Assembly: GCF_014645835.1 (NCBI RefSeq)
Contig: NZ_BMMM01000006.1
Span: 62,001-126,000 of the forward strand
Direction: 5' to 3'
Length of the DNA: 64,000 nucleotides
Origin: Streptomyces albiflavescens
Lineage (GTDB): Bacteria > Actinomycetota > Actinomycetes > Streptomycetales > Streptomycetaceae
The notes under the pieces were generated by a model. That model was given only the letters and a program-made list of their open reading frames with translations. It was not told the origin of the DNA and made no database searches. Below, one piece after another: positions 1 through 8,506 of the stretch; within the stretch, counting starts at the first letter, position 1; every line of letters begins with the position of its first letter. The position numbers and the translations under genes were made by a program.

Positions 1-99
1 GTGCCGACGACCGATGACAAGGGCGGCCTCGACTACGTCGAGAACGTCACCGTCCGCACCACCACGGGCAAGGTCTACGCCCAGCTGAAGCTGAACTGA
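1..99 (+). CDS. C-terminal end of an unidentified protein (partial)
   Basis: The window opens inside a reading frame that runs to TGA at 97-99. The visible 32 residues end in a beta-strand-like stretch (VYAQLKLN) and hold no motif I recognise. The frame has the high GC3 of its neighbours. The stop lies 89 bp before the chosen start of the sigma factor gene, so the two could be co-transcribed. No function can be assigned. Confidence 0.45.
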   Translation: MPTTDDKGGLDYVENVTVRTTTGKVYAQLKLN

Positions 100-188
100 G
101 CGTGCGGGCGGGGGAGTCGGGTGGTTCAGGTCCCGAGTCCCCCGCACCGCCCCACCCCCCACGCACCCGACCCGAGGGACCGCCGGCC

Positions 189-782
189 GTGCCGCACAAC
201 CCCACCGACGCCTCCCACATCGCCGCAGACACGCGCGAAGTTCCCGCTGACGCCTCCCACGCCCCCGCCGAGAGCGGCGACTTCGCGGCGTACGCCACCG
301 CGGCCTGGCCGCGCCTCGTCCGCACCGCGCACATGCTCACCGGCGACTTCCACGAGGCCGAGGATCTCGTCCAGACCACCCTGGCCAAGGTCTACGCACG
401 CTGGCGGCGCATCCCGCGCGACGACATCGACTTCTACGTACGCCGCTCGCTGGTCAACAACAACCTCAGCCGGGTGCGCAAGAGACGGGTCGCACATCTG
501 CTGATGCCGTTCCTGCCGGAGCGGGTGCACCAGCGCGAGCCCGGGCACGCGGAGGCCGTCGAGCAGCGTGCGGCCCTCGGCCAGGCGCTGGCCTCGCTGT
601 CGGCGCGGCAGCGTGCCGTGATGGTGCTGCGCTACTGGGAGGACCTGGGCGAGCCCGAGATAGCCCAGCTGCTCGGCTGCTCGGTCGGCACGGTCAAGAC
701 CCATGCCCGGCGCGGCCTGGAGGCCCTGCGCGCCCACCCCTTGTTCGACGGCCGACACCCCGTTTCCGGAGCCCGCCCATGA
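189..782 (+). CDS. ECF sigma factor, SigE70-type (SigE family)
   Basis: RNA polymerase sigma factor of the extracytoplasmic-function class, about 197 aa. Region 2 is visible around AAWPRLVRTAHMLTG and EAEDLVQTTLAKVYARW. Region 4 has ALASLSARQRAVMVLRYWED followed by the helix-turn-helix EIAQLLGCSVGTVKTHARRG. I chose GTG 189 because GAGGGA lies upstream; an in-frame GTG at 102 would add an unconserved Pro/Ser-rich leader. The stop overlaps the ATG of the next gene by 4 bp (ATGA), so translation is probably coupled. The partner at 779 is membrane-anchored and may be its anti-sigma or sensor, though it has no recognisable zinc anti-sigma motif. Function in cell-envelope stress is inferred from family and from the cell-wall enzyme downstream. 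Confidence 0.85.
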   Translation: MPHNPTDASHIAADTREVPADASHAPAESGDFAAYATAAWPRLVRTAHMLTGDFHEAEDLVQTTLAKVYARWRRIPRDDIDFYVRRSLVNNNLSRVRKRRVAHLLMPFLPERVHQREPGHAEAVEQRAALGQALASLSARQRAVMVLRYWEDLGEPEIAQLLGCSVGTVKTHARRGLEALRAHPLFDGRHPVSGARP

Positions 783-1516
783 ACCACCCGTTCCGTTCCC
801 CCCGTCCCCCGGCCGAGGCCGAGCGGCTGCGCGAGGTGTTCGCCGAAGCCGCGTACGACGTCACGCCCTCCGCGGTGCCCCTGACCGCCATCGAGCGTGA
901 GGGCCGCCGGCGCAGGCGGCGCCGCAGGTCCGCCGTACTGGGGGCGGCCTGCGGGGCGCTGCTGGTGCCGCTGGCCGTGGTGGTGCTGCGCGACGGCGCG
1001 GCCGGTGGGCCCGGCGAGCGGGTGAAGACACCCGCCGCGAGCGCCGGCACCACGAGCCCCTCGCCCTCGGCGCCCACGGGCAAGGTCCGGGTCGTAACGC
1101 CCGGCGAGCGGGTGCAGGTCGCGCCCGGCATCAAGATCTGGCTGACCGAGGACGGCAAGCACTGGCTGGAGCCGGGGGTGCCCGACGCCCAGTTCCGCAG
1201 CGTCTCCGACGGCAACCTCGACATGAGCAAACCCGGCGTCAGCCTCCAGGAGTCGGGGCAGGACGGCAGCTACTTCCTCTCCGGCATCTTCCATGGCAAG
1301 GGCGAACCAGCACGTGTGGAGGTCGTGACCACCGCGGGCGACCGCAACGGCACCGCGCTCACGCTCGCGGGCAAGCCCGGCTGGGGCGTCTGGTACCTGC
1401 GGACGAAGGTGCCGGACTCCGCGACGTCCGCGAGCGGCATGACGACCGTCACGAAGAGAGTCACCGTGTACGACGCGGCGGGCGGGGTGATCGCGAGCCA
1501 GGAGTTCGCGCCGTGA
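779..1516 (+). CDS. single-pass membrane protein, possible sigma-factor partner
   Basis: 245-aa protein of unknown function. The N-terminal 50 residues are cytoplasmic and end in an arginine cluster. One membrane segment follows (about residues 51-70, SAVLGAACGALLVPLAVVVL). A Ser/Thr/Pro-rich linker then leads to an extracytoplasmic beta-rich domain of about 140 residues. It overlaps the sigma gene by 4 bp upstream and the glycosyltransferase gene by 4 bp downstream. This topology is usual for sigma regulators or sensors, and the gene order supports that role. No HxxxCxxC motif is present, so a ZAS-type anti-sigma is unlikely. Confidence 0.7.
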   Translation: MNHPFRSPRPPAEAERLREVFAEAAYDVTPSAVPLTAIEREGRRRRRRRRSAVLGAACGALLVPLAVVVLRDGAAGGPGERVKTPAASAGTTSPSPSAPTGKVRVVTPGERVQVAPGIKIWLTEDGKHWLEPGVPDAQFRSVSDGNLDMSKPGVSLQESGQDGSYFLSGIFHGKGEPARVEVVTTAGDRNGTALTLAGKPGWGVWYLRTKVPDSATSASGMTTVTKRVTVYDAAGGVIASQEFAP

Positions 1517-3231
1517 GGGCCTGGAGGAGCGCGGGCACACGAGGCGACACCCGCCCGCCCCTGCGGCGACGCGCCCGGGCCCGCCTCGGCCGCTACCTCC
1601 GCGCCCGCCGTGTCCGGGCCCGCCGCACCCGTGGCCGCCGCCTGCGCCGCGTGCTGATCGCCCTGCTCGTCGTGCTGCTCTCCCTCGTCGGCGCGGCCGT
1701 GGTGGCGTACAAGCTGACGGTGATCCCCGAGCCGCACCCGGAGACGGCGATGCAGAGCACGGTCTTCGTGGACACCCACGGGGACTATCTGGGGCGGCGC
1801 GGCCCGGTCGACCGTCAGGAGATCCCGCTCTCGCAGGTGCCGCGGCATGTGCAGGAGGCGGTGATCGCCGCGGAGAACCGCTCCTTCCGTACGGACACGG
1901 GGATCTCGCCGAGCGCGATCGCCCGAGCGGCGTGGTCGACGGTGAGCGGCGGCGGCCGGCAGGGCGGTTCCACGATCACTCAGCAGTACGTGAAGAACGC
2001 GCTGCTCAGCCCGCAGCAGTCCTTGTCCCGCAAGGCGCGGGAGGCCCTGATCGCGATCAAGCTCGACCGCACCCGGTCGAAGGACGAGATCCTGCGGGGC
2101 TACCTGAACACGGTGTACTTCGGCCGCGGCGCGGCGGGCATCCAGGCGGCGGCGCGCAACTACTTCGGCGTGGACGCGAAGGACCTCACGGTCAGCCAGG
2201 GAGCCGCCCTGGCCGCCATCGTCAACATCCCCTCGTACTACGAGAAGGCGGGCTCGGACACGAGAGTGACGGCCAGGCTGACGGACCGGTGGGAGTGGGT
2301 GCTGGACGCGATGGCCGACAGCGGGGCCATCACGCCCGCCCAGCGCGCCGCGGCCCGCTTCCCGGCGTTCCGCTTCTACCCTCCGGGGGACACGGACGGC
2401 CAGCGCCAGTACCTGATCGACGCGGCCGCGGCGGAGGCCGCCGACCGGCTGGGCATCACCCAGGACGAGCTGGCCCGCGGCGGCTACACGGTCCGCACCA
2501 CCTTCGATCTCTCCGCCCAGGACGCGACGGCGGAACTGGTGACCGACGGGCCGGCCGATCGGCCCGCGGGGACCGACAAAGACACCCGACTCCACACGGC
2601 AGTGGTCGCACTGGTGCCGGGCGACGGCGCGGTCCGCGTGCTGTACGGCGGCGCGGACTACGCCCGGCAGCCCTTCAACGACGCGCTGCACGGAGCGGTG
2701 GAGGCGGGCACGGCGCTCGAGCCCTTCAAGGCGGCGAAACTGGGCGCGCCCCTGACGGCCCTGCCCCGCCGCACGGCCCCCACGCCCCTGGACATGGCCG
2801 CCGCGTACGCCACGGCGGCGGCCGGGGGCACCTACGCCCAGCCCTACACCGTCCAGAAGATCACCCGTGCGGGCCGCACCCTCTTCACCGCCCGCCCCCG
2901 CACCCGGACGGCGATGGACCGGTTCGGCGCGGCCACGATCACCAAACTCCTGCACTTCACCGATCCGGCCCCCGTGACGACGTACACGGCGGGCGCCGGA
3001 ACCCGGACCCTGTGGCAGAACACATACGACCCGCGACTCGCCGTGACCGTCGCCCTCTTCGCCCAGCACCCCGCACACGGCAAACACCCGCCCCGCACGG
3101 CCCAGCTCCCCGCCGGCACCTCGCATCTCGCCGCCCGTGTCACCGCGGACGTACGCGACCGTTTGGCGCCGTCGGCCTCGGGAGCGGTCCCCGTCCCCGC
3201 ACAGACGTCCAGCGCCCAGGGGGCCGGCTGA
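1513..3231 (+). CDS. PBP1-like GT51 transglycosylase with degenerate transpeptidase domain
   Basis: Class A PBP relative, 572 aa, GTG start overlapping the previous stop by 4 bp. Residues 1-46 are strongly basic and a membrane anchor spans about 47-67. The GT51 peptidoglycan polymerase domain is intact: catalytic Glu121 in AAENRSF, then RQGGSTITQQYVKN (149-162) and EILRGYLNTVYFGRGAAGI. The C-terminal half keeps a PBP scaffold, for example TPLDMAAAYATAAAGGTYA. However, the active-site SxxK is replaced by T400-A-L-E, about 100 residues that normally carry the SxN motif are missing, and the KTG box is lost near residue 495 (AGAGTR). It should therefore polymerise glycan but not cross-link. Coupling to an ECF sigma factor suggests a stress-induced wall enzyme. 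Confidence 0.85.
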   Translation: MRAWRSAGTRGDTRPPLRRRARARLGRYLRARRVRARRTRGRRLRRVLIALLVVLLSLVGAAVVAYKLTVIPEPHPETAMQSTVFVDTHGDYLGRRGPVDRQEIPLSQVPRHVQEAVIAAENRSFRTDTGISPSAIARAAWSTVSGGGRQGGSTITQQYVKNALLSPQQSLSRKAREALIAIKLDRTRSKDEILRGYLNTVYFGRGAAGIQAAARNYFGVDAKDLTVSQGAALAAIVNIPSYYEKAGSDTRVTARLTDRWEWVLDAMADSGAITPAQRAAARFPAFRFYPPGDTDGQRQYLIDAAAAEAADRLGITQDELARGGYTVRTTFDLSAQDATAELVTDGPADRPAGTDKDTRLHTAVVALVPGDGAVRVLYGGADYARQPFNDALHGAVEAGTALEPFKAAKLGAPLTALPRRTAPTPLDMAAAYATAAAGGTYAQPYTVQKITRAGRTLFTARPRTRTAMDRFGAATITKLLHFTDPAPVTTYTAGAGTRTLWQNTYDPRLAVTVALFAQHPAHGKHPPRTAQLPAGTSHLAARVTADVRDRLAPSASGAVPVPAQTSSAQGAG

Positions 3232-3271
3232 GAGCCGGGAAGCCCGAGTCGGAGCGGGATCGAGACCATAA

Positions 3272-3300
3272 GGCCCTACCCCCCGCAAAAAAATAGGGCC
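3272..3300. terminator. hairpin between the PBP-like gene and the Tudor-like gene
   Basis: Inverted repeat GGCCCTA / TAGGGCC (3272-3278 and 3294-3300) with a 15-base loop holding seven A residues. It follows the PBP-like gene by 40 bp and ends 15 bp before the next ATG, so it may terminate the first operon or act in the leader of the next gene. Confidence 0.45.
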
Positions 3301-3315
3301 CATACTGGCAACACG

Positions 3316-3537
3316 ATGACGAAACCCTCCGCGCCCCGGCGCCACCTGCCCACCAGCCCCTTCGCCGCCCCGGTCGTCCCCGTGGCCAAGGAGTTCAGCC
3401 TCGGAGACCGCGTCTCCCACGACCAGTACGGCCTGGGCACGATCGTCGGCGTCGAAGAGGGCATCGCGATGCTCGTCGACTTCGGCGCCCGCCAGGTCCG
3501 CGTCCTCAGCCCTTACACCCGGATGGACCGACTCTGA
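3316..3537 (+). CDS. small Tudor/KOW-like protein
   Basis: 73-aa protein. The core FSLGDRVSHDQYGLGTIVGV followed by GARQVRVLSPY resembles the small beta-barrel at the C-terminus of UvrD/PcrA helicases, which contacts RNA polymerase, and related CarD-like modules. Here it stands alone after a 25-residue basic, Pro-rich leader. A role in transcription or repair is inference from fold similarity only. ATG 3316 is the only reasonable start; CATACT 12-17 bases upstream may be a -10 element giving a very short leader. Confidence 0.75.
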   Translation: MTKPSAPRRHLPTSPFAAPVVPVAKEFSLGDRVSHDQYGLGTIVGVEEGIAMLVDFGARQVRVLSPYTRMDRL

Positions 3538-3598
3538 CCCACTCCCCGAACGGCCCACACGGCTAGCCACCCCCCAGCCCGCGACACAGGCTGAACGC

Positions 3599-5437
3599 AT
3601 GACTGCCCCGGCGCGTGATGACCTTCCCTTCGACGATCTCACGGACTTCGAGAACGCCGATCGGGGGTTCATCGCGGCGTTGGTGCCGGGTGTGATCAGG
3701 GACGGGGAGGGACGGGTCGTCCATGACGGGGACGCGTACGCGTTCTTGGCCGACGACTGTCCGGACAGTGCGCATCCCAGTCTGTGGCGGCAGGCGCGGT
3801 TGTGCGCGCGGCAGGGGTTGTACGAGGTCACCGAGGGCGTGTACCAGGTTCGGGGGCTCGATCTCTCGAACATGACCGTCGTCGAGGGCACACGGGGCGT
3901 GATCGTCATCGACCCCTTGATCTCCGCCGAGTGCGCGGCGGCCGCCCTCGCGCTGTACCGGGAGCACCGGGGGCAGCGGCCCGTGACCGGGCTGATCTAC
4001 ACGCACTCGCACGTCGATCATTTCGGCGGTGCGCGCGGGGTGCTGCCGCACGGGAGCGAGGGCGGGGTCGCGGTGCTCGCGCCCGAAGGATTCCTGGAGC
4101 ACGCGGTCAGTGAGAACGTCTACGCCGGGAACGCGATGCTGCGGCGCGCCGACTTCATGTACGGGACCCGGCTGCCCAAGGGGCCGCGCGGTCAGATCGG
4201 TACCGGGCTCGGCACCGTCATCTCCACCGGCAGCACCGGTCTCGTCGCGCCGAACGTGGACATCACCCGTACCGGGCAGGAGGAGACCGTCGACGGGGTG
4301 CGGTTCGTCTTCCAGCTGACGCCCGGCACCGAGGCGCCCGCCGAGATGAACTTCCTGCTCCGCGAGCAGCGCGCCCTGTGCGTGGCCGAGAACGCCAACC
4401 ACACCCTGCACAACGTGCTCACCCTGCGCGGCGCCCTGGTCCGCGACGCCCGTGTCTGGGCCCGGTACCTCGACGAGACGATCGACGTCTTCGGCGATAT
4501 GTACGACGTCGCTTTCGGATCGCACCACTGGCCGACCTGGGGTCGCGAGAACGTCGTCCGGTTCCTGGGCGAGCAGCGGGACCTGTATGCCTACCTGCAC
4601 GACCAGACCCTCCGCCTGCTCAACAACGGCCTCACCGGCCCCGAGATCGCCGAGGAGCTGCGCCTGCCGCCCGCCTTGGAGAACTCCTGGCATGCGCGGG
4701 GGTACTACGGATCATTGAGTCATAACGTCAAGGCCGTCTACCAGCGGTACATGGGCTGGTACGACGGCAATCCCGCCCACCTCTGGGAGCATCCGCCCGT
4801 CGAACTCGCCCGGCGGTACGTGGAGCTGGGCGGCGGTGCGGAGCAGGTGCTCGACAAGGCCCGCGCGTACGCCGACGGCGGCGATCTTCGCTTCGCCGCG
4901 ACCCTGCTCAATCACCTGGTCTTCGCCGATCCGGACAACACGGCGGCCAAGGAAGCCCTCGCCACCGTGTACGACCGGCTCGGGCACGGCTGCGAGAACG
5001 GGACCTGGCGCAACTTCTACCTCACCGGCGCCCTGGAGCTGCGCGAGGGCACGGCCGCTGTCGAGATCGACACCGCCGGCTCCGAGACGACGTCCGCGCT
5101 GACCGTGAGCATGCTCCTCGACTCGCTCGCCGTCCGCATCGACGGCCCGCGTGCCTGGAACGAGCACCTGACCCTCGACTTCGTCGTCATCGACGAGCAG
5201 CGCCGCCACCGGGTCAATCTCCACCACGGGGCGCTCACCCACCGCAGCATGCCCGTGCACCACACACCGAAGCCGCACGCGGGTCTGACGCTGATCCTCA
5301 CCCGGCCCGAGCTGCTCGGGCTGCTCTCGGGCCAGGGCCTCGCCGGCATCGAGACGGACGGCGACACGGAGCTCCTGGCCCGCCTGCTCTCGTACGTCTC
5401 CGAGCCGGACAAGGCCTTCCCCGTCGTCACGCCGTAA
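3599..5437 (+). CDS. alkyl sulfatase (SdsA/BDS1-like metallo-beta-lactamase fold)
   Basis: 612-aa metallo-beta-lactamase-fold enzyme of the linear alkyl sulfatase family, which hydrolyses primary or secondary alkyl sulfates such as SDS. The zinc motif THSHVDH gives ligands H136, H138, D140 and H141; further conserved blocks are CVAENANHTLHN and FGSHHWPTWG. The alkyl-sulfatase dimerisation region follows (residues about 375-480), and the last 120 residues form the SCP2-like lipid-binding domain. Length fits the family (about 610-660 aa). No signal peptide is seen, so it is probably cytoplasmic. It stands alone; the AraC regulator downstream is convergent, so co-regulation is not implied. Confidence 0.9.
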   Translation: MTAPARDDLPFDDLTDFENADRGFIAALVPGVIRDGEGRVVHDGDAYAFLADDCPDSAHPSLWRQARLCARQGLYEVTEGVYQVRGLDLSNMTVVEGTRGVIVIDPLISAECAAAALALYREHRGQRPVTGLIYTHSHVDHFGGARGVLPHGSEGGVAVLAPEGFLEHAVSENVYAGNAMLRRADFMYGTRLPKGPRGQIGTGLGTVISTGSTGLVAPNVDITRTGQEETVDGVRFVFQLTPGTEAPAEMNFLLREQRALCVAENANHTLHNVLTLRGALVRDARVWARYLDETIDVFGDMYDVAFGSHHWPTWGRENVVRFLGEQRDLYAYLHDQTLRLLNNGLTGPEIAEELRLPPALENSWHARGYYGSLSHNVKAVYQRYMGWYDGNPAHLWEHPPVELARRYVELGGGAEQVLDKARAYADGGDLRFAATLLNHLVFADPDNTAAKEALATVYDRLGHGCENGTWRNFYLTGALELREGTAAVEIDTAGSETTSALTVSMLLDSLAVRIDGPRAWNEHLTLDFVVIDEQRRHRVNLHHGALTHRSMPVHHTPKPHAGLTLILTRPELLGLLSGQGLAGIETDGDTELLARLLSYVSEPDKAFPVVTP

Positions 5438-5461
5438 CCCGTGCGCCTTGCCCGAGCCGCA

Positions 5462-6274
5462 TCAGGCCCCCGGAGTCGAGCCCCTGCTGTACCGGCCCGG
5501 CGGCATGCCCACCGTCGCCGTGAAATCGCGGACCAGGTGGGACTGGTCGCTGTAGCCGAGTTCGACGGCGAGGGCCGCCCAGTCGATGGACTCCTGCCGG
5601 GTGGCGAGGTCCGCGACCTCGTGGATACGGGACCGGTTGATGACCCACTTGGGGCTGAGGCCGACATGGTCGGCGAAGAGCCGCTGCAGGGTGCGCGTGT
5701 TCATGCCGAGCCGCTCGGCGAGATCACCGACCCGGGTGAGGGACTTGTCGGCGACGACGAGCTCGACCACGGCGTTCAGGGCGGCGGTCCTGGACAGCGG
5801 CCGGGTGCCGAAGGAGCGGAGGAAGTCCTCCACGACGGCCGTGCATCCGTTCACGTCGTCCGCCCCGCCCAGCACGCGGGCGACATCGTCCACCCCGGCA
5901 CCGAACACGACCGACGCGGCCGACCGCTGCCCTGCGATGTCCGCCATCGCGCCCCGCAGAAACGGCCGGAAGCCGGCCGGCCGGAACTTGACGCCGAGGA
6001 CCTGGCCCCGGCCCTCCAGCCGACGGACGAATTCATGCGGCGAGATCGCCTCGACGGTCGCGGCGCCCGCCTCGAACACCAGATGCGTGGCGGGGTGCGG
6101 GATCACGCGCTGCTCGTAGCTGTCCCCGTCGCGCAGGTCCCAGCGGACCACCCAGTAGCGGTCCACGGCCCAGGCCAGATCGGCCGAGGGCTCGTGCCGG
6201 GTCAGCGTGAAGCGCTCGAACCCGGCCCGGGGGTCGACGATGCCGCGGGTGTCCTGTTCGGCCGGTCGAGTCAC
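5462..6274 (-). CDS. AraC-family transcriptional regulator
   Basis: 270-aa regulator. The N-terminal half matches the DUF6597-type ligand region of single-gene AraC regulators (HPATHLVFEAG, LGVKFRPAGFRPFL). The C-terminal third has two helix-turn-helices (VGDLAERLGMNTRTLQRLFA and an AVELGYSDQSHLVRDF element). I place the start at GTG 6274 because TATCTT sits exactly 6 bases upstream, the pattern of a leaderless transcript. A longer TTG-started version to 6331 is possible but has no support. It is divergent from the mycothiol-isomerase-like gene at 6366, which is its most likely target. Confidence 0.85.
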   Translation of the reverse strand: MTRPAEQDTRGIVDPRAGFERFTLTRHEPSADLAWAVDRYWVVRWDLRDGDSYEQRVIPHPATHLVFEAGAATVEAISPHEFVRRLEGRGQVLGVKFRPAGFRPFLRGAMADIAGQRSAASVVFGAGVDDVARVLGGADDVNGCTAVVEDFLRSFGTRPLSRTAALNAVVELVVADKSLTRVGDLAERLGMNTRTLQRLFADHVGLSPKWVINRSRIHEVADLATRQESIDWAALAVELGYSDQSHLVRDFTATVGMPPGRYSRGSTPGA

Positions 6275-6280
6275 GCAACC

Positions 6281-6286
6281 AAGATA
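6281..6286 (-). promoter_or_regulatory. -10 element, leaderless AraC gene
   Basis: TATCTT on the minus strand, 6 bases before GTG 6274. The transcript would begin at or next to the start codon, which decides the start. Confidence 0.55.
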
Positions 6287-6353
6287 ACGAGGGCGCCCAG
6301 GCGGCGAAGGCGAAGTGTCGGGTTTCTTCAAGACCGCGAACCGCGCCTGCTCC

Positions 6354-6359
6354 TACCGT
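6354..6359 (+). promoter_or_regulatory. -10 element, leaderless gene 6366
   Basis: TACCGT followed by 6 bases and then ATG 6366, with no Shine-Dalgarno. It is arranged back to back with the AraC promoter, about 70 bp apart. Confidence 0.5.
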
Positions 6360-6365
6360 TGCCCC

Positions 6366-6962
6366 ATGGAAAGAGTCGATCTGCTCGCGGGCGTCCTGAC
6401 CAAGACCGGCGACCTCGTCGAGGGCGTGGGCGCGGACCAGCTGAGCCTGCCGACCCCGTGCCCCGACTACGACGTCGAGGCCCTGGTCGACCACCTCGTC
6501 GGCTGGCTCCTGCTGTTCGAGTCCGGCTGTCACGACCGGTCGTACGACGGTGATCCCGGCCGGCACAGGTGCGGCGCCGATCCGGCCGCCGAGTTCCGCG
6601 CCGCGGCCGGCGGTCTCGTCGCAGGCTGGGAGCGGTACGGCTTCGATCGCGAGGTCGCCGTCACCGGCAGCCGCACGTTGCCCGCCGAGACGGTGTTCAA
6701 CATGACGCTCATGGAGTACATGACCCACGGCTGGGACCTGGCGGTCGCCACCGGCAGGCCGGCCCCCTTCACCGAGGAGGAGGCGGCCGAAGCCCTGACC
6801 CGGGCGCAGGCCACGCTTCCCCCGCAGTACCGGGGCGAGAACATGCCCTTCGGCGAGATCGTCCCCGTGGACGAGAACGCGCCCGCCGTGGAGCGCCTCG
6901 TGGCCTTCCTCGGACGCGAGCCGAGGTTCAGCCCTTCCGTCCCGGCGCCGGACGGGTCCTAG
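6366..6962 (+). CDS. TIGR03086-type metal-binding protein, mycothiol-dependent isomerase superfamily
   Basis: 198-aa DinB-like four-helix protein of the mycothiol-dependent maleylpyruvate isomerase N-terminal family. Visible family signatures are LPTPCPDYDVEALVDHLVG with the metal-binding His, and EYMTHGWDLAVATGRP with the second. The family uses mycothiol as thiol cofactor in isomerisation or transfer reactions; the substrate is unknown. The start is set by a TANNNT box 6 bases upstream. The stop codon TAG at 6960-6962 is supplied by the terminal CTAG of a MITE, so the original C-terminus may have differed slightly. Confidence 0.8.
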   Translation: MERVDLLAGVLTKTGDLVEGVGADQLSLPTPCPDYDVEALVDHLVGWLLLFESGCHDRSYDGDPGRHRCGADPAAEFRAAAGGLVAGWERYGFDREVAVTGSRTLPAETVFNMTLMEYMTHGWDLAVATGRPAPFTEEEAAEALTRAQATLPPQYRGENMPFGEIVPVDENAPAVERLVAFLGREPRFSPSVPAPDGS

Positions 6963-7163
6963 GGGGTTTCTGATGGATCTCCGTGGAAGAAGGAGCGGCG
7001 TTCGGTGCGTGCTCTCGGCGTGCCGGGCGGAAGTCCTCGATGGGGGTCCCCCCGCGCGAGCGAAGCCGAGCGTGGGGGAGGAGCTACTAGGGCTTTTGTC
7101 CGGTGCGGCGAGAGTGCGTGCCGGGCGTCGCGACGCCGCGGAGATCCATCAGAAGCCCCCTAG
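6959..7163. mobile_element. MITE copy 1 (about 205 bp, with nested REP unit)
   Basis: Bounded by CTAG at 6959-6962 and CTAG at 7160-7163. Terminal inverted repeats of about 25 bp (GGATCTCCG inner end on the left, CGGAGATCC on the right) differ at a single base. The interior matches copy 2 at 13933-14107, in opposite orientation, over the blocks GTGCCGGGCGGAAGTCCTCG and CCGGTGCGGCGAGAGTGCG. A 42-bp REP unit (7041-7082) interrupts the middle where copy 2 has none. No transposase is encoded. The element sits exactly between two convergent genes and provides both stop codons. Confidence 0.75.
7041..7082. repeat. REP-like palindromic unit, copy A (nested in MITE 1)
   Basis: Begins TGGGGGTCCCCCC and ends GTGGGGGAGG, with an internal GCGAGCGAAGCCGAGC core, so it can fold. 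Related copies occur at 53082-53125 and 53693-53728 inside a coding sequence. Confidence 0.7.
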
Positions 7164-8503
7164 AGCGGCGGCTGTGCCGGAGCCGGGCCGAGGGTCGTGG
7201 TGCCGGGCGCGGTGCGGTGTCCGAGTCCGGTGCGGTAGGCGTCCAGCGCCGCCTCGACCCGGCCGGTACGCCGCAGCAGATCCCCGAGCAGCCGGCACAG
7301 GTCGGCCAGGTCCCCGGCCGCCCCGGCCCGCTCCAGCAGGCTCATCGCGCGCACGTAGTGCTCCTCGGCCGCCTCCGTGTCCCGGGCGTCCTCCGCGATG
7401 ATCCCGAGGAGGCGGTGCGCCCCGGCCGAGTGCACGGCCCCGCGCTCGGAGCTGAGGTCCCCGAGCACCTCGTGCAGCAACGCGGCGGCTTCCTCGGACT
7501 TCCCGCGCCGGTGCAGCACGTCCGCCAGCTCCACGGCGACCTGGCTGGTGTAGAGGGCGGCGCGCTTGGCGGAGAGCATGGCCTGCGCCTCACGCAACTC
7601 GTCCTCGGCACGCTCCAGTTCACCGTTCTGGACGTACAAGTACCCGCGCATCCAATGACAGTTGGCGAGTTCCGTGCGGATCTGGAGCTGGCGGTAGAGC
7701 TCGGCGGCCTTGGCCAGGGACACGTCGGCCTCGGCGATCCGCCCCTCGGCGATCATCGTCCGGGCCACCGAGCGGTGCATCCGGGCCACCAGCGCGGGGT
7801 TGCCGACCTGGGGCGCGAGGGCCAGCGCGAACTCGGCCGCCTGGGCGGCCCGGGCGTGCGCGCCCATGTCCATGTAGGGCGCGATGACCCCGGTGTAGAG
7901 CAGCAGCAGCGCGTCCGGGTCGTGCAGTCCCGTCCGATTGAGCTCGTCGAGCGTGGACTCGAACAGGTAGCAGGCGTAACGGAGTTCACCGGCGAGATAG
8001 TGGGAGACGGCGCTTCCGCGCACGGCGGGCACGCGCTGCGGCAGCGGCGCGTCCCCCATCCTGCGCTCGGACTCCTCGAATCGCTCGCGCGCCGTGGCCA
8101 GATCGCCGGTCTCCAGGGCGCATTCGCCGAGCCCCAGCAGCGCGGCGGCCTGCTCGGCGACCAGCCCGTGCGCCTCCGCCTCCGCGAGCAGCCCGGCGTA
8201 CTGCTCCGCCGCGACCTCGGCCTCCCCGGTGGCGAGCGTGCGCTGCGCGTCGGTCAGCCGCAGCCGCAGGTCGGTGGCGAGGTGGGCGGGCCGCCCGGTG
8301 GCGAGCTCGTCGTACGCGACCCCGAGCCGCTCGGCGATGTGCCGCAGGGCGGGTTCTGAGGCCCGCACCCGCCCCGCCTCCAGCGTGGAGATGTACGCGG
8401 GCGTATACGCGGGTTCCGCCAACTGCTTCTGTGTCAAACCGCGTTCTGTACGCAGCTGTTGCACCCTGCGCCCGATGATCTCCGGGCCGTCGCGCTCCGC
8501 CAT
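7160..8503 (-). CDS. XRE-family HTH regulator with TPR repeats
   Basis: 447 aa. Residues 8-65 form a Cro/CI-type helix-turn-helix (RRVQQLRTERGLTQKQLAEP, YISTLEAGRVRASEPALRHI). The remaining 380 residues are tetratricopeptide-like helical pairs, with repeats such as ALLGLGECALETGDLATARE and the YVQNGELERAEDELREAQAM block. HTH plus TPR is the architecture of RRNPP peptide-sensing regulators and of several streptomycete developmental regulators. It is divergent from a 53-aa secreted peptide gene at 8657. TTAAGC palindromes lie at its own start and next to that gene, suggesting autoregulation and control of the peptide. The stop codon lies in the terminal CTAG of MITE copy 1. Confidence 0.85.
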   Translation of the reverse strand: MAERDGPEIIGRRVQQLRTERGLTQKQLAEPAYTPAYISTLEAGRVRASEPALRHIAERLGVAYDELATGRPAHLATDLRLRLTDAQRTLATGEAEVAAEQYAGLLAEAEAHGLVAEQAAALLGLGECALETGDLATARERFEESERRMGDAPLPQRVPAVRGSAVSHYLAGELRYACYLFESTLDELNRTGLHDPDALLLLYTGVIAPYMDMGAHARAAQAAEFALALAPQVGNPALVARMHRSVARTMIAEGRIAEADVSLAKAAELYRQLQIRTELANCHWMRGYLYVQNGELERAEDELREAQAMLSAKRAALYTSQVAVELADVLHRRGKSEEAAALLHEVLGDLSSERGAVHSAGAHRLLGIIAEDARDTEAAEEHYVRAMSLLERAGAAGDLADLCRLLGDLLRRTGRVEAALDAYRTGLGHRTAPGTTTLGPAPAQPPL

Positions 8504-8506
8504 GGA

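Noticed and set aside
1270-3909. 879-aa minus-strand frame
   Set aside because: Covers the PBP-like, Tudor-like and alkylsulfatase genes in antisense; shows Arg/Gly-rich shadow composition and no domain.
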